From Thermoplasmata archaeon (GTDB taxonomy: Archaea > Thermoplasmatota > Thermoplasmata > Thermoplasmatales > Thermoplasmataceae): a stretch of DNA of 6,890 nt. Under the pieces are notes generated by a model that made no database searches, had not been told where the DNA came from, and saw nothing but the letters and a program-made list of their open reading frames with translations. The position numbers were made by a program, and so were the translations under genes. Of the stretch, positions 1 to 6,462 are shown piece by piece; the stretch's first letter is position 1, and every line of letters starts with the position of its first letter. The stretch is taken from NCBI GenBank assembly GCA_021806345.1, contig JAJZXP010000002.1, forward strand, positions 1 through 6,890, in the 5' to 3' direction.

Positions 1-9
1 TGTTAGATA

Positions 10-429
10 ATGCCAGGCGGATCAGGCACCAGGACAGGAACCGGCCAGGAATTGATGATTGAAAGCATATTGAAATTCAACCAGTATAATTATGAAAAAC
101 AGGTTTTTATAGGGAAACAGCTATTCAATAACAGATACAAAGCAGATTTTATTATAAACAATTCAATCATTGTAAGCCTTAAATGGCAGCAAGTGGCTGG
201 AACCGCAGAACAGAAGGTGATTTATGAAATAGCATCATTAATAAAAATAATAGAATTTTCTGATATTTACACGAAGGCTTACCTGGTAATAGGCGGCAAT
301 GGGTTCTCATCTAACAGCAAGAATTACCTTTTCAGTCAGGAACATAGAAAGATATTAAAAAACGGTGATTTGGTGGAAAATATCAGCGTTGAGGATTTCA
401 TTGCAAGATTAAACAATAAAAGTATATGA
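10..429 (+). CDS. PD-(D/E)XK nuclease-like protein, probable restriction-type endonuclease
   Basis: A 139-residue protein with the layout of a compact PD-(D/E)XK nuclease. The N-terminus is Gly/Thr-rich (G3, G4, G6, T7, T9, G10) and leads into helix 1 carrying E14. A beta-hairpin follows with D46 in a KADFII context, then the S56-L57-K58-W59-Q60 strand, then GTAEQK at 64-69. D46 and K58 are the expected metal-binding and catalytic residues. The usual second acid before the lysine is a serine here, so E14 or E67 may supply the missing carboxylate. The start is bounded by an in-frame TAG at 4-6, and the ATG at 10 is the first start after it and keeps the Gly/Thr motif. DNA is the likely substrate (inference from the fold). 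No methyltransferase is visible; one could lie to the left of the window. Fold fairly sure; specificity and role unknown. Confidence 0.7.
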   Translation: MPGGSGTRTGTGQELMIESILKFNQYNYEKQVFIGKQLFNNRYKADFIINNSIIVSLKWQQVAGTAEQKVIYEIASLIKIIEFSDIYTKAYLVIGGNGFSSNSKNYLFSQEHRKILKNGDLVENISVEDFIARLNNKSI

Positions 430-483
430 TTTGTTTTGTGTTTTCTGGGCAAACATTACAGGAAACCATTCAAGAAACCCGGA

Positions 484-618
484 ATGACAAAAAGCAGAAT
501 TCTGAAACTGATAAATGAAGGAACAGAGATGATGCTCAATGATTCACTGCCCGATACCCCATACAATGATAAAATGATGGATAAAGCCAATGAAGTACGA
601 AGCATGAATGTTTATTAA
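484..618 (+). CDS. Doubtful 44-residue ORF of unknown function
   Basis: A short reading frame from ATG at 484 to TAA at 616-618, rich in Met, Asp, Lys and Asn. I do not recognise it. No good ribosome binding site or TATA element lies before this ATG. The frame is the same as the nuclease gene upstream and stays open all the way back to that gene's TGA at 427-429, so the segment could be the tail of a longer nuclease cut by a stop codon, a remnant of another gene, or chance. A TTG at 436 is a possible earlier start giving 60 residues. The composition is hydrophilic with no membrane segment or cysteine motif. Treat as tentative. Confidence 0.25.
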   Translation: MTKSRILKLINEGTEMMLNDSLPDTPYNDKMMDKANEVRSMNVY

Positions 619-647
619 CCAGAAATTACGGTAATGTTAAAGAAAGG

Positions 648-657
648 TATTTATATT
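648..657 (+). promoter_or_regulatory. Archaeal TATA box for the membrane-effector gene
   Basis: TATTTATATT is centred about 27 bases before the ATG at 680 and preceded by a purine-rich stretch (AAAGAAAGG, 639-647) that could be the BRE. In archaea this spacing puts the transcription start at or next to the start codon. No Shine-Dalgarno site lies just before the ATG, so a leaderless transcript is likely. Confidence 0.6.
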
Positions 658-679
658 GGAAACTCCTAAGTAAGTAGAT

Positions 680-1255
680 ATGGTAGACCAAGACAAACTA
701 GAAAAATTTAAAGTCGTATTTTCAAGCTATAACGAGGTTAATAACTTGGATCGCTATGAGGACAGTAAGGCAGAACGTGGATTGCAAGCCCTTGCTTTTA
801 TTGCCTTGTCGGGAGTAACGATATTTGCAGCATCACTGTATATTTTAACTATTCTTTACAAAAATTTGGTTTTATTCATAGTTTCTTACACTTTCTTTGG
901 TATATTCATTGTGCTAATCTCTATAGGAACTATATTTATCCTGTATGGTATCAAACCTAGGTTCAATGATTATCCAAAGGCACGGAAAGGATCAGAGCCT
1001 GAATCCATTTTCTTCTATAAGAAGATAATTGAGTTGACGAATGATAACTGGAATAATTTTCTTTCTAATATTACTATAGATGACTTGCTTGACAAAGCCA
1101 CCAACGACTTAATTAAAGAAACGTATTTGATAGCGGGAAAAATTAAAACTAAGGTGAAGTGGTCAAACTGGGGTTTTATGTGCTACTTGTTATCAATAAT
1201 TTTCATGGTTGCAATGGCAATTGCAATGGTTATATTAGCTGCTGTTTCGGCGTAA
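680..1255 (+). CDS. Pycsar effector-like transmembrane protein (PycTM / DUF5706-like)
   Basis: A 191-residue protein with a short cytoplasmic N-terminus (1-30), two membrane segments as a hairpin (about 36-60 and 62-90), a soluble middle region (91-163) and a third segment (about 165-189). Similarity to the PycTM family rests on the pattern: a D-S-K-A stretch (28-31) before the first segment, I-K-P-R (91-94) right after the second, an aromatic FFYKKI stretch (111-116), and a helix with repeated Lys (about 143-160) leading into the last segment. In bacteria PycTM is switched on by cCMP or cUMP from the cyclase PycC and damages the inner membrane during phage infection. No cyclase is present here, so the trigger is unknown. 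It has its own TATA promoter and converges with the dpdA-like gene 25 bases downstream. Membrane topology is clear; the family call is from memory of motifs. Confidence 0.6.
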   Translation: MVDQDKLEKFKVVFSSYNEVNNLDRYEDSKAERGLQALAFIALSGVTIFAASLYILTILYKNLVLFIVSYTFFGIFIVLISIGTIFILYGIKPRFNDYPKARKGSEPESIFFYKKIIELTNDNWNNFLSNITIDDLLDKATNDLIKETYLIAGKIKTKVKWSNWGFMCYLLSIIFMVAMAIAMVILAAVSA

Positions 1256-1280
1256 TTTGTTTACTGCAATTGTTCTGTAA
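1256..1280. other. Short convergent intergenic gap
   Basis: Twenty-five bases separate the stops of the membrane-effector gene (plus strand) and the dpdA-like gene (minus strand). I see no hairpin and no strong T-tract, so no terminator is called; any termination signals must lie inside the opposing coding regions. Confidence 0.5.
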
Positions 1281-2474
1281 TTATGAATACAACCATATTT
1301 TTAGTTGTCTCAACTGCTCCCCGATCTTCCCTTTAGTCTTTTCTACTTTTAAGTCCACTGGCAGAACATTTTTATAATGTTTTCCACCGAATACCATGAT
1401 ATCACTATACGGTTCCACTATTCTCCTCAGATCATCGCCAAGTATCTGTCTGTATATCTCTGAAGCTTCACCCGTCATCATGCAATCATATGGCTCTATC
1501 TTATCCCTTTTGTCTATCAAAGCGTACTTTGCAGAGATTATCTTGACGTCCAGATGGTTGTGGCTTTTGTAATATTTTTTTATAAGCTTGAATGCCGTAC
1601 CATCGTATACGTTAATGGCTTTTCCAGGTTTGGAAGTCTTTTTTTTGCTGCATGAAACAATCAGCAACTTTCTGTTTTGTTTCCGGTTTCTTGTATCATC
1701 AAAGATTTCAGGTTTTGGTTTAGCAGCGTTTTCCCAGAACTTATCTATGTAATTCAGTATTTCGGATCGAATATATTTTCTGGTTTGCCCGAACCTATTA
1801 CCACGCCTGTCAGACTCTTCCTTATTGTACTTGAATATCCAGCCCTTATAGTCGGCTGCCCATACATCCAGATCGTAAAAAAGCTGCATCCTGTTCCTGT
1901 TAAACACTCCAAGGGGAAACAATTTGTCATCTGGGTAAAGCTTCCTGATTCCCGCGAGCACATTCCGAAGAAAAACATTACTCTTCACTTTAACCATTCT
2001 TTTGTGGTTCTCGATTTTGTAAAGTAATCCACCTATAGCTACCGTTTTGAAACCTAAGTCTTTCTGTGCATTATAATTATCAATGTATTCAGCTACTGTG
2101 TTTCCCTGAGCAACTCCAAGAAGTTTAAAGTTATACAATCCTTGTTCTTTACCTTCATTGTAAATTCTTATAGCTTGTTTTGCACTAATAAGAGTTTGTT
2201 TAGAGTCTTTATAACAATCTTTTATGATTCCGTGCGTAACACCCATTTTCACGTATTCTAAAAAAAGGTTTTCATATGATATGTCTTTTCCTTGATAAAT
2301 TCCGGAATCACCTATCTTTACAGAGGCGATATCGAATTCTTTGAATTTCTCCTTAAAATTATCGCTTGTGAAGGCATGGGCTAGTATCCCGAATTTGTTC
2401 TCACTCCCTTTCAATCCAGATAATATTCTTAATGATGCTGGTCTGTCAACAACGAATAGCGGTTTGACCGTCAT
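1281..2474 (-). CDS. DpdA/TgtA5-like guanine transglycosylase fused to YaaA-like DUF6884 domain
   Basis: A 397-residue two-domain protein. Residues about 5-245 form a tRNA-guanine-transglycosylase-like barrel: G-D-S-G (55-58) matches the DSGGFQ motif and D56 its catalytic Asp; G-V-A-Q-G (120-124) and A-I-G-G-L (146-150) match the substrate-binding loops; D208 in AADYKGW fits the nucleophilic Asp. The Cys3-His zinc site of true TGTs is missing: the only cysteines are C87, C275 and C331. There is no PUA domain, so it is not the usual archaeosine tRNA enzyme. Residues about 268-372 match the DUF6884/YaaA-like fold: IVSCSKKK (272-279), YDG (290-292), SAKYAL (314-319), EPYD (327-330), GGKHY (363-367). 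DpdA enzymes swap guanine in DNA for a 7-deazaguanine precursor; the same reaction here is inferred. It lies 29 bases after herA with its own likely promoter. RNA as the substrate remains possible. Confidence 0.72.
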   Translation of the reverse strand: MTVKPLFVVDRPASLRILSGLKGSENKFGILAHAFTSDNFKEKFKEFDIASVKIGDSGIYQGKDISYENLFLEYVKMGVTHGIIKDCYKDSKQTLISAKQAIRIYNEGKEQGLYNFKLLGVAQGNTVAEYIDNYNAQKDLGFKTVAIGGLLYKIENHKRMVKVKSNVFLRNVLAGIRKLYPDDKLFPLGVFNRNRMQLFYDLDVWAADYKGWIFKYNKEESDRRGNRFGQTRKYIRSEILNYIDKFWENAAKPKPEIFDDTRNRKQNRKLLIVSCSKKKTSKPGKAINVYDGTAFKLIKKYYKSHNHLDVKIISAKYALIDKRDKIEPYDCMMTGEASEIYRQILGDDLRRIVEPYSDIMVFGGKHYKNVLPVDLKVEKTKGKIGEQLRQLKIWLYS

Positions 2475-2483
2475 ATGATCATA
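2474..2483. promoter_or_regulatory. Perfect 10-bp palindrome over the dpdA-like start codon
   Basis: TATGATCATA reads the same on both strands and covers the first base of the ATG and the nine bases before it. With the TATA box about 24 bases upstream, it would sit at the transcription start, where a repressor would block initiation. It is short enough to be chance in AT-rich DNA. Confidence 0.25.
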
Positions 2484-2494
2484 GGTCCATTATT

Positions 2495-2502
2495 CTTATA
2501 AA
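2495..2502 (-). promoter_or_regulatory. Archaeal TATA box for the dpdA-like gene
   Basis: On the minus strand TTTATAAG is centred about 24 bases before the ATG at 2474, following the purine-rich end of herA (GGGATAAA), which may act as BRE. The spacing predicts a transcript starting at or beside the start codon, and no Shine-Dalgarno site is seen near the ATG. The gene may therefore be expressed independently of nurA-herA as well as by read-through. Confidence 0.5.
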
Positions 2503-2503
2503 T

Positions 2504-4375
2504 TTATCCCTCCGATTTTAGGTTAAGTGAAGCATTTATAATTCTCTGATTTGCATCGACTGCCGTAACTGGGATAGGAACACCTTTTAGACCTGTTGAA
2601 TCATGACTGATTATTAACCAATTTCCACGTTTGAAAGTGAAGGTTGGAGATAATTGCTCATCACTTATACCAAAAGCTTCAGCTACTTTTTGCCTATCGG
2701 CCGATCTAGGCAACTTACTCACAAAATAAGTGTGTAAATTAGCCATTACTTCTGTATCTAACAAGGATGACCTTTGAGTAGAGATTCCAAGCCCTAAACC
2801 AAACTTTCTCCCTCTACGAGCTAATGTAACACAAAACTCCCTCACCTCCTTAGTGCTTTCATCAGACCCATTCTGAGGTATGAATAAATCTGCCTCATCG
2901 AATATGAATGAGATAAAAGGCTCCCTTTCGGGAGTGCTTCTCCTTTTTTCATAGACCTCATTCCCAAACACTGAAGAAAAGTGTTTTATCTCCGAATCCC
3001 GCCTTCCTGTAATTATGACTGTCTGCCTTTGACCGGGCTTATTAATAGATTCGATTATATCCGCTATTGAGGTTATAGCTGAGTTGGGAATTTTACTAAG
3101 TCTTTGCTCCTCCCTTATTAAATCTTTCTTGGCTCTTTCTAATATGCCTTTAGCAGTACCTTGTTTACCACCTTGAATATTTTGAAGTAGGTCTTTTACT
3201 TTATCTCCATCAAGAAACTTGATAGCTTCGGAAATATTTCCCCTAGATATTGGTTTATTGGAAAAACAATCTTCCAATAGTGCCTTCACTTCATTAATGA
3301 AAGCCCTTACCTCTTTACCGGTTTTTTCTTCTATTTGTCCCTCAACCTTTTTTATAATTAATTCTAACACATCTTGGTATGGCATGACAATTCTAGTTCT
3401 ATAGAAAATATTACGTAAAGCTTTCTCTATATAATCCTCAAATATTTTATCATTCTTAAGCTTTGATAGAAGGGCAGGAGGAAGTCTCAATTGTTGTTTC
3501 ATAATTTTAATTACAATCTCGGAGGGTTTGCTTGAATTGTCCCCCAGCTCCTCAGATATACTAGTGTGTAATGAATCTGTACCGATATGAATGTACGAAA
3601 TTTCATCTTTATTTTTGGCAAATTTATCTACAAATAAACCAAGATATTCATCATTGGGGTCAAATATTACGAAGTTAGCGTTGTTGTCCATGTTGTTGTA
3701 GCAAAGAGAAGACACAAGCGAAGAAGCTAGATTTGATTTTCCCACTCCTGTAAAACCAAAAATCCCAAAGTGAGTTGTTATAAGACTTTCTTGATTGAGT
3801 TTTACATTCAACTCTTCAAACTTTTTATGCGTGAACGGAGAATCAGGATTACCTTCCATTTCCTGATTGATTATTGCATTTACCATTGCCCTGCTTAGTG
3901 GTCTAATTTCTGCACCAATCATCGGGATATTTTTTTCCTCTTGAAGTTTTGGAAGTTGATCAAGATTTCTTGCATTGTGAGTAAATTGGTATCCTGTAGG
4001 TACCGCTTTAATTGAGATCGTTGTAGTTAGATATCTTGGTTCATCATCCTGAGATTCCCAGTCTTCCTTAATAGATTTCATCGATTCAAATACATGTCCA
4101 GGATATGCATCTACTCCTTGTGCAGCATAATGAACAGGGAATACTTGACTTATGGCTAAAACAGAATAAATTTTTTCGCCGTTTTGTGTTGGAGTATAAT
4201 TTTCTACACCTACCATATCTCCAACCTGAATACCATCTAACCCAAGTCTTGTGTATTGACTCCAGAGGTCGTATATAAATCTTCCTTGATTATCAGGTGT
4301 TATCGCTATTAACGCTGAACTAGCTCCATGTAATCTTTCATCATCAAACGGATTGTTTTCTTCATTATTTATCAT
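2504..4375 (-). CDS. herA: HerA-type hexameric DNA translocase ATPase
   Basis: A 623-residue ATPase of the HerA/FtsK superfamily. An N-terminal beta-rich region (about 15-135) fits the HAS-barrel that binds NurA. The ATPase core has Walker A GFTGVGKS (207-214), the HerA-type FDPNDEY strand (238-244), Walker B FIFDEAD (490-496), an Arg-rich LARRGRKFG stretch (518-526) and the ISTQR sensor (531-535). A largely helical insert spans about 285-450, making the protein longer than the roughly 500 residues usual for archaeal HerA. HerA rings pump DNA through NurA and drive resection of ends. The start ATG overlaps the nurA stop as ATGA, and GAGGG sits about six bases upstream, so translation is coupled to nurA. 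All core motifs are intact. Function as a NurA-partner motor is well supported; whether it serves repair or defence is not settled by the sequence. Confidence 0.92.
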   Translation of the reverse strand: MINNEENNPFDDERLHGASSALIAITPDNQGRFIYDLWSQYTRLGLDGIQVGDMVGVENYTPTQNGEKIYSVLAISQVFPVHYAAQGVDAYPGHVFESMKSIKEDWESQDDEPRYLTTTISIKAVPTGYQFTHNARNLDQLPKLQEEKNIPMIGAEIRPLSRAMVNAIINQEMEGNPDSPFTHKKFEELNVKLNQESLITTHFGIFGFTGVGKSNLASSLVSSLCYNNMDNNANFVIFDPNDEYLGLFVDKFAKNKDEISYIHIGTDSLHTSISEELGDNSSKPSEIVIKIMKQQLRLPPALLSKLKNDKIFEDYIEKALRNIFYRTRIVMPYQDVLELIIKKVEGQIEEKTGKEVRAFINEVKALLEDCFSNKPISRGNISEAIKFLDGDKVKDLLQNIQGGKQGTAKGILERAKKDLIREEQRLSKIPNSAITSIADIIESINKPGQRQTVIITGRRDSEIKHFSSVFGNEVYEKRRSTPEREPFISFIFDEADLFIPQNGSDESTKEVREFCVTLARRGRKFGLGLGISTQRSSLLDTEVMANLHTYFVSKLPRSADRQKVAEAFGISDEQLSPTFTFKRGNWLIISHDSTGLKGVPIPVTAVDANQRIINASLNLKSEG

Positions 4376-6225
4376 TTTATTCCCTCTCTTACTTGTCTTA
4401 AGGTTCTGTGAATGGGATTTGCCCTATCCAACCATTCTGACGAGCTTAACATCGGTGCTACCATGTTTAAAACTGACTTTGCGCCTCTGTCTGCGTGATG
4501 TAGTGGGTCTGGATATCCTATTACCTCAGGAAACACATTTCGTGTTAGCACTGATAACAAATACATCATCAACTCCTGCTCCCTGTCGACATCTCCAGAA
4601 TTCAACTGTATAAATGGCTCTAAAGTTCCCAATTCACGGTCTCCAGATATTACTGTAATTTTGTTTTTCGGTTCATATTTTGGGTGAACTAATCTATCAA
4701 CAAAAATAACATGACTCATCGAAAGTTCCATAGGTGGTTTTCGTTTCAAATAAAACTGTGCCAGAGATTTCATAATAATATTTGGTTGAACCAAGACATT
4801 CCCTCTGACCCCTTGCAATGTAGGTTTACTAGAATAAAATTCCTTTCTCATACGCAGTGTCATAAATACCGCGTCTATCTCTGTTGAACTCCATGGAGCA
4901 TTTATTGTATCGTCAATATCAGGGATTCGCTCCATTGTTAGTCTGTCAGTTGCCGGTATCATTTTAGAGGTAAAGTTAAATTTACCAATTTGTCTCATAA
5001 CACCAAGATAATGATTAGTAAAGTATGTAGCCGCAGAATCCTTTGAAACACCTATTAGAAATATTCCACTCACCCAAGCCTTTTCAAATGTTAGGCGCAA
5101 CCCTATGGCAAGAAGAAACGATATTTCCTCAGATGAAAGAAATCTTTTCCTTTCATTGCCATTTTCATCTTTATAGGTATAAACTAGAATCGATGGGTCT
5201 TTATCCTTGAAGAGTTTTACACAAAAATAATCAAACAATCTTACCACCTTGTCAGGTGAGTTTTTATAGATACTATTAAGAGTAAGGGTATCTCCATTCT
5301 TTGTCACCAAGGCATCTGGGGGGTTACTTCCTTCCATAGCACTTCCGTACTTATCACATTCCCATATTAGTTTGATTTGGCTTTCTACAGTATGTTTCGG
5401 GAGATTAACTTCCTTTGAAAAATCGTTTATATTTAATGAACCGTATTCTGAATTGTACAGCGATGCTATGGCTCTTTCCCATAACCTGTGAGCTTTTTTA
5501 GAAGGCACGTCGAGATCAGAATTCCATGGCTTTGAATAACCAACTAATAGATCAGGGTACCATATTGTTTCTCCCACTATTTGAACACCGGAAAACCTCA
5601 ATTCTCTTACATTAGGCGTTGCATTTGCAAGTACTGATGACAGAGAATGATCCCAGAGGATAATATGCGGGCCATCAACTCCTGACACCCCTCTATAGCA
5701 CATATAAATTTCTGCTAACAACATTAATGACGTATCTAAACCTGATGCAGATATTCGTTCTGAATCATCAACAAAGAATCTATTTTCTGGATCTATTATT
5801 GTTAAATCTTCTGGTGAAAGAGGGAGATATGCTACCAAACTATTATCATCCTGTGGTTCTGATTCACGATAAGATAATTTAGGAGGAGACTGCTTGAGCT
5901 CCAGTTCACCCTTCACCGCATAAGAACCTCCGTAAAAAATTGTAAGATCTGAAGTTTCCTTTTTCATACAAGCTCCATCAATAGCCCAGAATCTTAAATT
6001 TTGAGTTTTAAAACGTTGAGTAAGTTCCCTGTGCATCTCCTTTCTAAATGCCTCATTTTTGAACAAAGTAGAAAAATCCACAATGTGATCCTTAAGAAAA
6101 TCTTTATAAAAAAGGTTAAGTTCTTTTGTTCCTTCAAACAATCTTTTTTTAAGATTGCCTTTAGTTTGCTTAAGGGCCTTATCATACAAATCGAAAACAT
6201 CTGAAATAGTTTTTACACCTGGCAT
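4372..6225 (-). CDS. nurA: NurA-family nuclease, enlarged, with internal HTH-like insert
   Basis: A 617-residue protein, much longer than the 330-450 residues common for NurA. The family motifs are in order: D83 in WAIDG (80-84), E172 in LLAEIY (169-174), D192 in LWDHSL (190-195), K395 in GVSKDS (392-397), and the C-terminal GYPDPL (570-575). These acids bind two Mn ions in NurA, a 5'-3' exonuclease and ssDNA endonuclease that works with HerA. About 200 residues separate D192 from K395, where ordinary NurA has a short linker; within it 265-285 resemble a helix-turn-helix. In the last motif the usual Ala-His appears as A578-D579, with His at 576 and 577. The start is supported by GGGGGT eight bases upstream, and it overlaps the previous stop as TAATG. 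Its stop overlaps the herA start, so the two are made together. Confidence 0.85.
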   Translation of the reverse strand: MPGVKTISDVFDLYDKALKQTKGNLKKRLFEGTKELNLFYKDFLKDHIVDFSTLFKNEAFRKEMHRELTQRFKTQNLRFWAIDGACMKKETSDLTIFYGGSYAVKGELELKQSPPKLSYRESEPQDDNSLVAYLPLSPEDLTIIDPENRFFVDDSERISASGLDTSLMLLAEIYMCYRGVSGVDGPHIILWDHSLSSVLANATPNVRELRFSGVQIVGETIWYPDLLVGYSKPWNSDLDVPSKKAHRLWERAIASLYNSEYGSLNINDFSKEVNLPKHTVESQIKLIWECDKYGSAMEGSNPPDALVTKNGDTLTLNSIYKNSPDKVVRLFDYFCVKLFKDKDPSILVYTYKDENGNERKRFLSSEEISFLLAIGLRLTFEKAWVSGIFLIGVSKDSAATYFTNHYLGVMRQIGKFNFTSKMIPATDRLTMERIPDIDDTINAPWSSTEIDAVFMTLRMRKEFYSSKPTLQGVRGNVLVQPNIIMKSLAQFYLKRKPPMELSMSHVIFVDRLVHPKYEPKNKITVISGDRELGTLEPFIQLNSGDVDREQELMMYLLSVLTRNVFPEVIGYPDPLHHADRGAKSVLNMVAPMLSSSEWLDRANPIHRTLRQVREGIK

Positions 6226-6416
6226 TAGTATATACCCCCAATTAGAGTGGGTAGGGAAATATCATTGATCCTTCTAAGATTAAATTTTATTTTCTGCAGA
6301 AAGGATTTATAAGTATTTTTAAAGTTTCTACTTTGCTTGATTGATAATGACATTTTTATTATGTATCTCTTTGAGACCCATTCCACTACAGTTTTATCCA
6401 TTTTAATATTTAACAT
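6225..6416 (-). CDS. Small, very basic protein of unknown function coupled to nurA
   Basis: A 63-residue protein with nine Lys and four Arg against three acidic residues, so strongly positive. It has no cysteine, signal peptide or clear membrane segment. I do not recognise a family; the N-terminal half (about 6-25) looks like an amphipathic helix, suggesting nucleic-acid or partner binding. The chosen ATG at 6416 has GTGA five bases upstream, the same spacing as in the next small gene upstream. A GTG at 6425 or ATG at 6401 are alternatives; the latter would fit the TATA-like site just upstream. Its TAA overlaps the nurA ATG in TAATG, the best sign that it is real, because such overlaps mark coupled genes. 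Role in the nurA-herA unit is inferred from position only. Confidence 0.5.
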   Translation of the reverse strand: MLNIKMDKTVVEWVSKRYIIKMSLSIKQSRNFKNTYKSFLQKIKFNLRRINDISLPTLIGGIY

Positions 6417-6425
6417 ATTTCTCAC

Positions 6426-6433
6426 TTTTTAAA
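6426..6433 (-). promoter_or_regulatory. TATA-like element inside the minus-strand cluster
   Basis: TTTAAAAA on the minus strand lies in an A/T-only run within the gap after the 55-residue gene. It is centred about 29 bases before an ATG at 6401, a spacing fitting a near-leaderless start of the basic protein and an extra promoter for nurA-herA. A/T runs are common here, so support is weak. Confidence 0.3.
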
Positions 6434-6462
6434 TAATTTAAATTGACACTTAGGCACCTTTA

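Noticed and set aside
1209..1229. Direct repeat TTGCAATGG, two copies
   Set aside because: It encodes a repetitive Ala/Met membrane segment (VAMAIAM) and is explained by that; no array or insertion signature.
1159..1377. A 72-residue Cys-rich frame on the plus strand
   Set aside because: It is out of frame within the membrane-effector gene and crosses into the end of the dpdA-like gene; composition is what is expected of a shifted hydrophobic coding region.
1677..2027. Plus-strand 116-residue frame and a 74-residue minus-strand frame inside the dpdA-like gene
   Set aside because: Both lie wholly within a well-supported gene with continuous motifs and look like frame shadows.
1281..2474. Annotating the TGT-fold gene as ordinary tRNA archaeosine/queuine transglycosylase
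   Set aside because: No zinc-binding Cys3-His cluster, no PUA domain, a YaaA-like tail instead, and DNA-processing neighbours make the DpdA-type call more likely, though RNA cannot be fully excluded.
3219..4613. Plus-strand short frames opposite herA and across the herA-nurA junction
   Set aside because: They are antisense to conserved motif-bearing coding sequence and have no start signals or family resemblance.
5994..6204. Two overlapping 67-68 residue frames at the 5' end of nurA
   Set aside because: Both are Phe/Lys-rich shadows of the nurA N-terminus.
6228..6235. GTATATAC on the minus strand just before nurA as a TATA box
   Set aside because: Only a few bases separate it from the ATG, so transcription would start inside the gene with no suitable in-frame start until residue 64.
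6240..6280. A possible seven-codon leader peptide (MIFPYPL) before nurA with AGAAGGA upstream
   Set aside because: It lies inside the basic mini-protein in another frame; the TAATG coupling explains nurA translation better, and seven codons can arise by chance.
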